A DNA stretch of 64,000 nt from Tritonibacter scottomollicae (lineage in GTDB: Bacteria > Pseudomonadota > Alphaproteobacteria > Rhodobacterales > Rhodobacteraceae): the NCBI RefSeq assembly GCF_003003215.1, contig NZ_PVUF01000004.1:310001-374000 (forward strand), written 5' to 3'. Positions 45,671 through 54,378 of this stretch are shown here, in pieces; position 1 is the first letter of the stretch; each line of letters opens with the position of its first letter. The notes beneath the pieces are model-generated. The model had not been told where the DNA came from. It searched no databases and saw nothing but the letters and a program-made list of their open reading frames with translations. Position numbers and translations under genes: made by a program.

Positions 45671-45720
45671 GCGAGGGGCGCTGCCCCTCGCGCTCCCCGA
45701 GGTATTTGGAAAAAGATGAA
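45671..45720 (+). repeat. Dispersed intergenic element, copy D
   Basis: CGAGGGGC-GCT-GCCCCTCG hairpin (45672-45690), then CGCTCCCCGAGGTATTT and GGAAAAAGATGAA. It lies between coxL and coxM, inside the operon. Confidence 0.7.
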
Positions 45721-45756
45721 AGCCCCGCGCAGGGGAACTTTCGGAAAGGATGAGCG

Positions 45757-46542
45757 ATGTATGAGTTTGAGTTCGCGCGACCAGCGAGCGTCGCCGAAGC
45801 CGTCAAGGCGCTGAGCGAAGAGGATGCGCAGGCGCTGGGCGGCGGGCAGACCCTGATTCCGACGCTGAAACAACGGCTTGCGATGCCCTCCACCTTGGTG
45901 AGCCTGAGCGGCATTGACGAAATGAAAGGCATCCACAGCGAAGGCGGGCAGCTGGTCATTGGCGGCGCCATGACCCATGCCGACGTGGCAGAGGGCGCGG
46001 AGGCCTATCCGGCGTTGGCAGCGCTGGCGGGTCAGATCGGCGATCCGGCGGTTCGGAACCGCGGCACACTGGGCGGCTCGATCGCCAATAATGACCCGGC
46101 GGCCTGCTATCCGGCGGCCGTGCTGGGCTCTGGTGCCACCATCGTCACAAGTGCCCGCGAGATTGCGGCAGATGACTATTTCCAGGGCATGTTCACCACC
46201 GCGCTGGAGGAGGGCGAGATCGTTACCGCTGTGAAGTTCCCGCAGCCTGAGGTGGCAAATTACCAGAAGTTCCTGCAACCGGCCTCGCGCTTTGCCCTGG
46301 TGGGCGTGTTTGTGGCTCGGTTTGCGGACGGCGTGCGGGTGGCCGTGACCGGCGCGTCGGAAGAGGGGGTGTTCCGCTGGGGAGCGGCCGAGGCGGCGCT
46401 GGCGACGGATTTTTCCGCCGATGCGATCAGCGGGCTGACGGTGGAGGCCGATGGCATGATAGGCGACATTCACGGCACCAAGGCCTATCGTGCCCATCTG
46501 GTGGGTGTCATGACCAAACGGGCCGTCGCGGCGGCCAGCTGA
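45757..46542 (+). CDS. coxM: Molybdenum hydroxylase medium (FAD) subunit
   Basis: The 261-residue flavin-binding subunit has the first FAD loop GGGQTLIPTLKQRL (residues 29-42). The second loop is RNRGTLGGSIANNDPAACYP near residue 105. These are the paired loops of the CoxM/xanthine dehydrogenase FAD family. It would re-oxidise the Fe-S subunit and feed electrons onward. It is the last gene of the coxSLM run, ending at a bidirectional terminator. Confidence 0.93.
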   Translation: MYEFEFARPASVAEAVKALSEEDAQALGGGQTLIPTLKQRLAMPSTLVSLSGIDEMKGIHSEGGQLVIGGAMTHADVAEGAEAYPALAALAGQIGDPAVRNRGTLGGSIANNDPAACYPAAVLGSGATIVTSAREIAADDYFQGMFTTALEEGEIVTAVKFPQPEVANYQKFLQPASRFALVGVFVARFADGVRVAVTGASEEGVFRWGAAEAALATDFSADAISGLTVEADGMIGDIHGTKAYRAHLVGVMTKRAVAAAS

Positions 46543-46572
46543 TCCAGCAACAGAATGTAGACCATCAACAGC

Positions 46573-46604
46573 AAAAGGCGCCCAGGACCACCTGTGGCGC
46601 CTTT
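46573..46604. terminator. Bidirectional terminator between coxM and MCP-like gene
   Basis: A 9-bp stem (AAAGGCGCC 46574-46582 with GGCGCCTTT 46596-46604) and an inner 4-bp extension lie between converging genes. A- and T-runs on both sides allow termination of either. Confidence 0.7.
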
Positions 46605-46630
46605 GTCATGCGGTCTTTGAAATCGGACTG

Positions 46631-47269
46631 TCAGGCGCGCATGAAACCGGCGATTTCGGTCAGCAGGGACTGGGTGCGGTCGGCCAGGCCACGGATTTCC
46701 GTGGCGATGACCGCAAAGCCCTTACCTTGATCCCCGATCCGCGCCGCCTCGATCGAAGCGTTGAAGGCGATCAGGCGGATATTGCGACCCACCGCTTCGG
46801 CGTTGCGGACTGCTTCGAGCATGTCGCCGGAGCGTTTGGCCTCGCGGCTGCGTTCGGCGTCGCCGAGATGCTGGACCAAATCCTCGAGGAACCGGGACAC
46901 CGTTGGCTCCAGCTGCTCTAGGCAGAGCTCTGCAACCTTTGGGATTGCGCCGATCCGGGACAATACCGTTCCGGAGCCGGAGGTCACCGCAGCGTGAAGC
47001 GGTTCCAGAACGCGGATGCAGGCCTGACGCTGGTCGTCCAATTCGGGAGGGAGCTGATGATTCGCCGCCTCCAGCTGGGCATCGAGCCCTTCCGAAAGCA
47101 TGCAAAAGGCGGTTTCGATGCGTGCGGTCGAGAGTTTCTGCGCCCGGCTGCTGCCCGAAGGTTCGTCGGCATCGGCGGGCTGATGCGATAGCGCCACCAG
47201 CGAGAGGGATGCGATGCGGCAGGGGCCGATGGCCATCAACGCGTTGCTCTGAATGTCAGTGAGGCTCAT
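46631..47269 (-). CDS. Truncated MCP-like chemoreceptor signalling protein
   Basis: This 212-residue cytoplasmic protein has no membrane segment, no ligand domain and no HAMP. Its helical C-terminal end contains RNIRLIAFNASIEAARIGDQGKGFAVIATEIRGLADRTQ, described here in parts: the hairpin tip of methyl-accepting chemotaxis proteins is clear. It stops about 20 residues after the tip, so the descending helix of a normal receptor hairpin is nearly absent. It may bind CheW poorly or act differently, and it could be a remnant. A GGAACGG site supports the ATG at 47269. No che genes are close. Confidence 0.75.
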   Translation of the reverse strand: MSLTDIQSNALMAIGPCRIASLSLVALSHQPADADEPSGSSRAQKLSTARIETAFCMLSEGLDAQLEAANHQLPPELDDQRQACIRVLEPLHAAVTSGSGTVLSRIGAIPKVAELCLEQLEPTVSRFLEDLVQHLGDAERSREAKRSGDMLEAVRNAEAVGRNIRLIAFNASIEAARIGDQGKGFAVIATEIRGLADRTQSLLTEIAGFMRA

Positions 47270-47420
47270 GCGGGTCCGTTCCTATGATGCACGGAGAGAA
47301 CCTATGCCATTCCTCTTAAGGCACTGCTAACGATGATCGGTAAGTTTGCGATGGCTCGACGATTTTCGCCGTCATGGGGCATCGCGACAGGCGCCAACGG
47401 CAGGCCAAGCGAGAAGACGC

Positions 47421-47456
47421 AAAAAAGCCTCCCCGCAGCAATCTGGGGGAGGCTTT
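47421..47456 (-). terminator. Rho-independent terminator of infC
   Basis: A perfect 10-bp stem (47425-47434 with 47446-47455) is followed on the minus strand by a run of six T. It is 32 bases past the infC stop. Confidence 0.9.
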
Positions 47457-47487
47457 ATACAGTCACCGGTGTGAAAAGGCCGGAGAT

Positions 47488-48036
<549 letters not shown>

Positions 48037-48284
48037 GGGTTCTATCCTTTGATAATTGCAGAAATTTGAGCCGGGAAACTAAAGGGTGTCTGGCGGTCTT
48101 GCAAGCCGGAAACACAGGGCTTTTCACGATTGGCGAGAGTTTTCACGCCAGTCCCGGTCACATTGGCAAAGCATGGCCGAGGGGAGCGTCTGTTGCGACT
48201 TCCCCCTTGTTGTAGGCGGCATTCCATCAGAAGTACATGTGCAATCCGTCCCACATCGGGACGATAGCATCGAAGGACTTTGCC

Positions 48285-49115
48285 ATGAAAATCGCAGGAG
48301 TGGGCGCCGCTGTTGGCCTCGTGGTTGTTGCCGGGGCCGTTTGGTATCTGAACCAGCCCGAGGAACCGGTTGTAACAGAAACACCGACAGAGATTGCAAA
48401 CGAAGCTGAGCCTGCCACCCCGGTGGAGACCGACAGCGCTGATGAGACCGATGCCACCGCCGAGGTCGAAGAGGCGGCAGCCGAAGCGGAAGAAGCTGCC
48501 AATGCGGTGGCCGAACAAGCCTCTGACGCGGTTGAGAATGCCGCCGAGGCAGCATCTGAGGCAGCAGCCAACATCAGCGAGGGTGTCGCCGCCACAGCTG
48601 AGAGCGCACAGGAGCAGGCTGCCGACGCGGTAGAGGCCGTGCAGGACGGCACCGCAAGCGCCGTTGAGGCTGCACAGGACACCGCGTCTGACGCGGTAGA
48701 GGCCGTGCAGGATGGTGCCGCGAGTGCCGTTGAAACCGCACAGGACACCGCATCCGACGCGATCGAGGCCGTGAGCGAAGGGGCTGCTGATCTGGCGTCT
48801 GGCGCGCAGGATACCGCAGAGGACTCCGCCGCCGCAGTGCAGGAGACCCTTTCCCCGGACGCGGGCGATGCGCTTGTGGATGAGGGCACCGTGGAGGGTG
48901 ATGTCGCTGCCGATGCGACTGTGGACTCCGAAACTCCGGCCGCTCTGCTGACCCCGGAAGGGTTCAACTACGACAAGGTTGTCGAGATGATCGACAGCTC
49001 CGAGCTGGACCCGCTGAAAAAGACTGCCGTAAAATCGGCGATCACCCAAGCGCGCGACAACCCGGATCTGCTGAAAGCGGCGCTGCAACAGGCGCGCTCT
49101 GCTCTGGGCTACTGA
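48285..49115 (+). CDS. Membrane-anchored protein of 11-residue repeats
   Basis: The 276-residue protein has an N-terminal hydrophobic anchor (residues 4-22) and an acidic stretch. Eleven tandem 11-residue repeats follow (about 69-189), on the pattern A-D-A-V-E-A-V-Q-D-G-x. This amphipathic periodicity recalls LEA/apolipoprotein-type helices. A C-terminal domain (215-276) contains FNYDKVVEMIDSSELDPLKK and ITQARDNPDLLKAAL, with no family I recognise. At DNA level two 66-base units (48621-48686, 48687-48752) are near-identical. GAAGGA supports the start. It is divergent from infC, and its role may be membrane or desiccation/osmotic protection. Confidence 0.75.
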   Translation: MKIAGVGAAVGLVVVAGAVWYLNQPEEPVVTETPTEIANEAEPATPVETDSADETDATAEVEEAAAEAEEAANAVAEQASDAVENAAEAASEAAANISEGVAATAESAQEQAADAVEAVQDGTASAVEAAQDTASDAVEAVQDGAASAVETAQDTASDAIEAVSEGAADLASGAQDTAEDSAAAVQETLSPDAGDALVDEGTVEGDVAADATVDSETPAALLTPEGFNYDKVVEMIDSSELDPLKKTAVKSAITQARDNPDLLKAALQQARSALGY

Positions 49116-49141
49116 TCCGCACGTCGGACGACCGCAAAATG

Positions 49142-49176
49142 AAAACGCCCTCGCGATACTCTCGCGAGGGCGTTTT
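49142..49176. terminator. 15-bp bidirectional terminator
   Basis: A perfect 15-bp inverted repeat (49142-49156 with 49162-49176, loop TACTC) has A- and T-runs in its arms. It serves the repeat protein gene and the converging fpr gene. Confidence 0.9.
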
Positions 49177-49217
49177 TGTTTGTCCTGACTGCGCGTGCCC
49201 CAGGCGGGGCTGGCAGA

Positions 49218-50102
49218 TCAGTCGAGGAAGGCTTTTTCCACCACGAAATGCGCAGGTTTGGAGTTCGCGCCTTCTTCCAGACCATAGGTATTTTCAAACA
49301 GGTCCTTCAGTTCCAGGTTGAACGCAAGGTTGCCGCAGATCATCGCGCGGTCGCTTTCCGGGTTCAGCGGCGGCACGCCCAGATCCTCAAACGCCTCGCC
49401 AGAGCGCATCAGGTCGGTGATGCGGCCCATCTTGGCGCTCTCTTCACGGGTGGTGGTGGGGTAGTATTTGATCTTCTTCCAGAAGCCTTCGCCGATCACC
49501 TCATTCAGCAGCTCATCCGTCTTCAGGCTTTCGATCAGCTCACGGCCATAGGTCAGCTCACCGGCCTCGCGGCAGGTGTGGGTGATGATGATCTCGTCGT
49601 AGTCCTCATAGGTCTGCGGCTCGCGCAGCAGCGAGGCAAAGGGCGCAAAGCCGGTGCCGGTGGCAAAGAACCAGATCCGCTTGCCGGGGATCAGCGCGTC
49701 ATGCACCAAGGTGCCGACGGGTTTCGGGCGCAGGATGATCTCGTCACCGACCTGGATGTGCTGCAGCTTGGAAGTCAGCGGGCCGTCCTGCACTTTGATC
49801 GAGTAGAACTCCATTTCCTCGTCCCAGCTCGGCGAGGCGATGGAATAGGCGCGCAGCAAGGGCTTCACCTTGCCGGTCTTGGGGTCGGGATCGTTCATCA
49901 GACCGATCATCACGAATTCGCCCGAGCGAAAGCGCAAGGACGCAGGCCGCGTGCAGCGGAAGGAAAACAGCCGGTCCGTCCAGTGTTTGACTTGCGTCAC
50001 GATCTGGGCGTCGGGCAGGGCGGGTTTTGCCTTTTCAGGCGCAACGGCTTCGGTCACAGGCTCACTCACAGTCTCGGTCACGGCGGCAATCTCGTTCATC
50101 AT
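49218..50102 (-). CDS. fpr: Ferredoxin--NADP reductase
   Basis: FPR moves electrons between NADPH and ferredoxin or flavodoxin. The 294-residue protein has the FAD-binding RAYSIASP motif (about 110). The NADPH-side segment FFATGTGFAPFASLLR follows, and the C-terminus holds MICGNLAFNLELKD. It has an extra N-terminal stretch of about 35 residues, rich in E, V and T, that the usual 258-residue bacterial form lacks. It starts at one of two adjacent ATGs at 50102/50099. It lies just after the sulfite reductase genes and may supply them. Confidence 0.9.
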   Translation of the reverse strand: MMNEIAAVTETVSEPVTEAVAPEKAKPALPDAQIVTQVKHWTDRLFSFRCTRPASLRFRSGEFVMIGLMNDPDPKTGKVKPLLRAYSIASPSWDEEMEFYSIKVQDGPLTSKLQHIQVGDEIILRPKPVGTLVHDALIPGKRIWFFATGTGFAPFASLLREPQTYEDYDEIIITHTCREAGELTYGRELIESLKTDELLNEVIGEGFWKKIKYYPTTTREESAKMGRITDLMRSGEAFEDLGVPPLNPESDRAMICGNLAFNLELKDLFENTYGLEEGANSKPAHFVVEKAFLD

Positions 50103-50256
50103 GTCTCTGCCAGCGGGGATAGGCCGGCACCTCTGATTAAGCATTGATCCAGGTCAGGGGAACCCCTCCTGCGGCGATCTTGCGCAGATCCGGCCCGGCA
50201 TGGGGCATGCGGGGCCGGAAAAAGAGAGGCCTGACGGCGGTGTCGTTGGGGCTGGC

Positions 50257-50661
50257 TTAGCGCGCGGCGTTGGACTGCGCGCGCAGGCGGGCCTGGTAGT
50301 TATGGCTTTGCCAATTGGCACGGAACAGCCATTCGCCTTCCGGCTGGCGGGTGGCGAGGTCGTCGGAAATTTCCACCTCGTCAAAACCCACCCGGCGCAC
50401 CATGGCATATTGATCCGAGATCACATGGCCCTTGGCACGCAGGCGCCCGTCATATCCCATCAGACGCAGCATGCGCGCAATGGTAAATCCACGCCCATCG
50501 GAGAAGGCCGGGAAGTCAACGCGGATCATATCCACGCCGTCCAGCTGGTCCTTCAGCGAGGCCGGGTCGGTGTCAGACGTCAGGTCGAGCACATGTGCGC
50601 CCTCAAAGCCGCCGGTCCAGTCGTCATGGGCAAAGCCCGCGTCGGTTACGATAACGCTCAT
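50257..50661 (-). CDS. DUF934 family protein of the sulfur cluster
   Basis: The 134-residue protein contains VDMIRVDFPAFSDGRGFTIARMLR, quoted only in part, and YDGRLRAKGHVISDQYAMVRRVGFDEVEI. These are the core of DUF934. The family is almost always next to cysI/cysH and is presumed to help sulfite reduction; the mechanism is not known. The ATG at 50661 lies five bases after the cysH stop, so translation is likely coupled. It is the last gene of the sulfur operon as I read it. Confidence 0.85.
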   Translation of the reverse strand: MSVIVTDAGFAHDDWTGGFEGAHVLDLTSDTDPASLKDQLDGVDMIRVDFPAFSDGRGFTIARMLRLMGYDGRLRAKGHVISDQYAMVRRVGFDEVEISDDLATRQPEGEWLFRANWQSHNYQARLRAQSNAAR

Positions 50662-50666
50662 CTCAC

Positions 50667-51428
50667 TCAAGCTCCTGTACGGACGAACTGGCCATCCACC
50701 ACGTGGATGCCGCATTCTTCCTTGTTCTGGTTGCGCCAGCGACCGGCGCGGGGATCTTCGCCTTCCTTCACCGGGCTGGTGCAGGGGGCACAGCCGATGG
50801 AGGGATAGCCCTTGGCCACCAGCGGGTGACGGGGCAGGCGGTTCTCATCCATATAGGCGCGCACGTCCTCGGGCGCCCAATGGGCCAGCGGGTTGATCTT
50901 CATCCGTCCCGTTCCGTCCTCGACCTCAAAGAAGTCGAGCGCGGCGCGGGTGCCGGATTGGAACCGCTTGCGACCGGTGATCCAGCCGTCATAGCCCGCC
51001 AGCGCATGTTGCAGCGGCAGTGTCTTGCGCAGGGCGCAGCAAGCATCCGTGTCGGAGAACCGCAGCGCGCCGTAAGGGTCCTTTTCGGCGATGTCATCGG
51101 CCTTGATGACACGCACGTTCTTCAGGCCCAGACGTTCGCTCACCTCCTGCTGGTAGACCAGCGTTTCGGTGAACAGCAGTTCGGTGTCGACAAACAGCAC
51201 CGGCACCATCGGGTCGATCACCGCGGCCATATGCAACAGCACCACCGATTCCGCGCCGAAGGAGGAGACCAGGGCGATGTTTCCGGCATCGCGAAGGGCA
51301 CCCTCCATCACGGAGGTGGCCGAATGGTGCTTGAACCGCGCGTTCAGCGCCGCCACCTGTTCGGCCAGGGCCAACGCGCTGCGCGACGGCGCGGGCTGGC
51401 CCTGTATTTCCTGGTCAATGCGGGTCAT
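50667..51428 (-). CDS. cysH: Phosphoadenylyl-sulfate (or adenylyl-sulfate) reductase
   Basis: CysH reduces activated sulfate to sulfite. The 253-residue protein has the P-loop-like VSSFGAESVVLLH. The CC pair is in DACCALRKTLPL and the CxxC in IGCAPCTSPV. A C-terminal catalytic ECGIH is present. Presence of the CC...CxxC cysteines suggests the iron-sulfur form, which generally accepts APS. It lies three bases downstream of cysI. The thioredoxin/glutathione donor is not in the window. Confidence 0.93.
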   Translation of the reverse strand: MTRIDQEIQGQPAPSRSALALAEQVAALNARFKHHSATSVMEGALRDAGNIALVSSFGAESVVLLHMAAVIDPMVPVLFVDTELLFTETLVYQQEVSERLGLKNVRVIKADDIAEKDPYGALRFSDTDACCALRKTLPLQHALAGYDGWITGRKRFQSGTRAALDFFEVEDGTGRMKINPLAHWAPEDVRAYMDENRLPRHPLVAKGYPSIGCAPCTSPVKEGEDPRAGRWRNQNKEECGIHVVDGQFVRTGA

Positions 51429-51431
51429 GGC

Positions 51432-53099
51432 TCAGGCCACCTTTTTCTCGGAGGCCGGGTAGAGCGCCGCCTTGAAGGGCTCCATACCGACCCGGCGATA
51501 GGTCTGGAGGAATTCCTCCTCCGCACTCTCGCGCTGCTCCAGGTAGGTCGCCACGATGCGTTCCACCGCGGGGACGATCTCGTCATAGGCAAAGCCGGGC
51601 CCGGTGCGGGTGCCGATCGCTGCCGTTTCGGTCGCGTCACCGCCAAGGGTGATCTGGTAGTTCTCGACACCGGCGCGATCCAGACCAAGGATGCCGATAT
51701 GGCCCACATGGTGGTGGCCGCAGGCGTTGATGCAGCCGGAGATCTTGATCTGCAGATGGCCCACGTCGTGCTCCATCTTCAGGTCCTCGAACCGGGTGGC
51801 GATCTCCTGCGCGACCGGGATCGAGCGGGCGGTGGCCAGGGCGCAGTAATCCATGCCGGGGCAGGCGATGATGTCCGAGATCAGACCGATATTGGCGGTG
51901 GCCAGATCGGCGGCCTTCAGACGCGCGTGGATCGCCGGCAGGTCGTTCTTGTGAACATGCGGCAGGATCACGTTCTGCTCATGGCTGATGCGCAGCTCGC
52001 CGTAGGCGAACTCTTCGGCGATATCCGCCATCTCGCGCATCTGCTCCGCGGTCGCGTCGCCCGGCGTCGCGCCGTGCTTCTTGGTCGAGATGGTCACGAT
52101 CGCATGGCCCGGCGCCTTGTGGGCGGCGAGGTTGGTATCGGCCCAGGCGCGGAACACCGGGTCGGAGTCGTACGCGGCGTCAAAGCCCTCGGTGCCGCCG
52201 TCACGGAATTCAGGCGCGGCAAAGTGGCGCTGGATGTCCTGAAACAGCGCCTGATCCGCACCGCCAAAGGTCGGGCGCACCTGGGCAAAGCGTTCCTCGG
52301 TCAGTTCGCGGATCTTCTCCAGACCCAGCTCGTGCACGGTGATCTTGATGCGCGCCTTGTACTTGTTGTCGCGACGGCCCAGTTGGTTCCAGACCGAGAT
52401 CACGCTCTCGATGTAAGGAAGCAGGTCATCGGCGGCGACAAATTCGTTCAGCACTTTGCCGATCATCGGCGTGCGGCCAAGGCCACCGCCGACCAGCACC
52501 TGATAGCCAACTTCGCCCTCGTCGTTCTTGACGATCTGCACAGCAAGATCATGCGCTTTCAGCACCGCGCGGTCGTTGGAGGCGCCGGAGACTGCAATCT
52601 TGAACTTGCGGCCCATGAACTGGAATTCCGGGTGGTCGGTGGACCATTGCCGGATCAGCTCGGCGATCGGGCGGGGATCCTCGATCTCATCGGCGGCGGC
52701 GCCGGCGAAATGGTCGGCAGTCACGTTGCGGATGGTGTTGCCGGAGGTCTGAATGGCGTGCAGGCTCACCTCGGCCAGCGCATCAAGCATGTCCGGCACG
52801 TCCTTCAGCTTCGGCCAGTTGTACTGGATGTTCTGGCGGGTGGTGAAATGGCCATAGCCCTTGTCCCACTTCGCCGCCAGCAGCGCCAGCGCACGCATCT
52901 GGTTCGGGTTCAGCGTACCATAGGGGATCGCAACCCGCAGCATATAGGCGTGCAGCTGCAGATAGAGACCGTTCATCAGGCGCAGCGGCTTGAACTCATC
53001 CTCGGTGAGGGCGCCGTCGATGCGGCGCTCCACCTGAGTGCGGAACTGGCGGTTGCGTTCGGCGAGGAAGGCGGAGTCGAAGTCGTTGTACTTATACAT
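51432..53099 (-). CDS. cysI: Assimilatory sulfite reductase (nitrite/sulfite reductase family)
   Basis: CysI uses siroheme and a [4Fe-4S] cluster to reduce sulfite to sulfide. The 555-residue protein has two homologous halves. The cluster/siroheme cysteines are in CPGMDYCALATARS and KISGCINACGHHHVG near residues 415-480. The start MYKYNDFDSAFLAERNRQF is the typical N-terminus. Its start overlaps the DUF2849 gene by eight bases, showing coupling. No flavoprotein subunit (CysJ) is present, so electrons probably come from ferredoxin through the FPR encoded nearby. Confidence 0.94.
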   Translation of the reverse strand: MYKYNDFDSAFLAERNRQFRTQVERRIDGALTEDEFKPLRLMNGLYLQLHAYMLRVAIPYGTLNPNQMRALALLAAKWDKGYGHFTTRQNIQYNWPKLKDVPDMLDALAEVSLHAIQTSGNTIRNVTADHFAGAAADEIEDPRPIAELIRQWSTDHPEFQFMGRKFKIAVSGASNDRAVLKAHDLAVQIVKNDEGEVGYQVLVGGGLGRTPMIGKVLNEFVAADDLLPYIESVISVWNQLGRRDNKYKARIKITVHELGLEKIRELTEERFAQVRPTFGGADQALFQDIQRHFAAPEFRDGGTEGFDAAYDSDPVFRAWADTNLAAHKAPGHAIVTISTKKHGATPGDATAEQMREMADIAEEFAYGELRISHEQNVILPHVHKNDLPAIHARLKAADLATANIGLISDIIACPGMDYCALATARSIPVAQEIATRFEDLKMEHDVGHLQIKISGCINACGHHHVGHIGILGLDRAGVENYQITLGGDATETAAIGTRTGPGFAYDEIVPAVERIVATYLEQRESAEEEFLQTYRRVGMEPFKAALYPASEKKVA

Positions 53100-53412
53100 C
53101 TGCAGTGGCCTCCAGTTTGGCTTCTTGCTTACCGTGGGCGTAGTTCGAGGGGCCGGTGCGCCGGAACTCCTCGCGGAAATGGGTGGGCTCGGGGCCCTGC
53201 TCGCCGGGTTTGGCATCGGCGAGATAGGCGCCAACGGCGATCTGCGGCTGGCTCTGGGCTTCCAGCAGACGCAGCTGCGCTTCGGCCTCGTCGGTGATCA
53301 ATTCGGCTGCATGCAGCTCGCGGGTCCAGGTGTTGGCAGCGGTCAGGTAGATCACGTCGCCTTCGAGAAGATCATTGGCGGTGACGACTTTGGGGGTGAA
53401 TGCACGGGCCAT
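53092..53412 (-). CDS. DUF2849 family protein
   Basis: The 106-residue protein starts ARAFTPKVVTANDLLEGDVIYL and carries WTRELHAAELITDEAEAQ, the DUF2849 core. Such proteins occur with siroheme-dependent sulfite reductase genes in alphaproteobacteria, but their role is unproven. The gene overlaps the cobA stop by one base and the cysI start by eight, in line with one tightly packed transcript. The C-terminus is polar and short. Confidence 0.85.
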   Translation of the reverse strand: MARAFTPKVVTANDLLEGDVIYLTAANTWTRELHAAELITDEAEAQLRLLEAQSQPQIAVGAYLADAKPGEQGPEPTHFREEFRRTGPSNYAHGKQEAKLEATADV

Positions 53413-54233
53413 CAGGCAAGCTCCATCTGAATTTTGTCGTGGGCGGCAGCGACGGCAACGCGCGGCGCCAGCCCGAGAAAGGTGAGTGCCGGGCCAGCAA
53501 AGGCGGCGGCGGCCAGATCGGCGGGCAATGTGTCAAGGGTGGTGGCCAGCACGCGCTGATCGGCGCGGGAGGCGTTTTCGACCACGGTTACGGCCATGTT
53601 GCGGTCGGCCCCATGCATCAGCAGGCGGCCCTGCACGAAACGCGCGGACTTCTTGCCCATGTAGACGGCAGCCACCTCGCCGGAGCGCGCCAGCTGCGCC
53701 CAGTCGTGATCGGCAAAGCCCTTCATGTCGTGCCCGGTCAGAAACCGCACGGAGGAATTGCGCCCCCGCTGGGTCAGGCTCTGACCGATGGCGGCCACGG
53801 CGGCAGAGGCGGCAGTGATGCCCGGCAGGATCTGCGCGTCGATACCGGCGGCCTCACAGGCGGTGAGTTCCTCGTCGAGGCGGCCAAAGATGGTCGGGTC
53901 GCCGGATTTCAGCCGCAGCACCTTGCGGCCGCGTTGGGCGTGATGCACCAGCCGCGCGCAGATGTCTTCCTGCGCCATCGACGGGCCAAAGCCCTCCTTG
54001 CCGACGTCCTCGAGAATGGCGCCGTCATGGGCGAGCGCCATGATCTCGGCGCTGACCAGACGATCAAACAGGATCACATCCGCCTCGCGCAGCGCCTTCA
54101 GCACCTTGAGGGTCAGTAGATCCGGATCGCCCGGCCCGGAGCCCGCAAAGGCCACCACGCCCGGACACATCACGCCCATGGCTCCCGCGAGGGGCGGCAG
54201 GGGGGCGGGGATATGATGGGTGTCGCGCGGCAT
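53412..54233 (-). CDS. cobA: Uroporphyrinogen-III C-methyltransferase
   Basis: The enzyme methylates uroporphyrinogen III to precorrin-2, the siroheme precursor. The 273-residue protein has the SAM-binding VVAFAGSGPGDPDLLTLKVL. The family motifs VILFDRLVSAEIM and VLRLKSGDPTIFGR are present, as is LPGITAASAA. It lacks the dehydrogenase/chelatase (CysG N-terminal) part, so conversion to siroheme needs another protein. GGAGG five bases before the ATG at 54233 supports the start. It is the first gene of the sulfur operon. Confidence 0.92.
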   Translation of the reverse strand: MPRDTHHIPAPLPPLAGAMGVMCPGVVAFAGSGPGDPDLLTLKVLKALREADVILFDRLVSAEIMALAHDGAILEDVGKEGFGPSMAQEDICARLVHHAQRGRKVLRLKSGDPTIFGRLDEELTACEAAGIDAQILPGITAASAAVAAIGQSLTQRGRNSSVRFLTGHDMKGFADHDWAQLARSGEVAAVYMGKKSARFVQGRLLMHGADRNMAVTVVENASRADQRVLATTLDTLPADLAAAAFAGPALTFLGLAPRVAVAAAHDKIQMELA

Positions 54234-54253
54234 TGAAGCCTCCGTTCCTGTGT

Positions 54254-54282
54254 TTGACTTGTGACTAGATATAGGAAATATT
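54254..54282 (+). promoter_or_regulatory. Likely sigma-70 promoter of the Lrp/AsnC gene, with a small dyad
   Basis: TTGACT (54254-54259), a 17-base spacer and AATATT (54277-54282) match a sigma-70 promoter reading to the right. A GGAA-ATA-TTCC dyad (54274-54284) overlaps the -10 and could be an Lrp-type or other operator acting on both divergent genes. Confidence 0.5.
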
Positions 54283-54378
54283 CCCACCTGACCGCTACAT
54301 GCGCGGGAGAATAAGGACACATGTCCCGCTGCCCGGAGGGCCAAGGTCCGGACGTCCTCAACTTGGGAGAAATTTGGA

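Noticed and set aside
43086-45971. Long open frame of 961 codons on the minus strand opposite the coxL-coxM genes
   Set aside because: It is a mirror of the coding frame of coxL caused by GC-rich third positions. Its translation is histidine/arginine/glycine-rich without recognisable domains, while the plus strand gives clear CoxL motifs.
48621-48752. Tandem 66-base repeats as a possible CRISPR array
   Set aside because: They lie in frame inside a gene and encode two 11-residue protein repeats each. There are no spacers.
50191-50219. Hairpin CCGGCCC...GGGCCGG after the DUF934 gene as a terminator
   Set aside because: The T-run lies before the hairpin on the operon strand, not after it, so it is not a standard terminator.
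50703-53297. Open frame of 864 codons on the plus strand opposite cysH and cysI
   Set aside because: It mirrors two well-supported genes and has no independent evidence.
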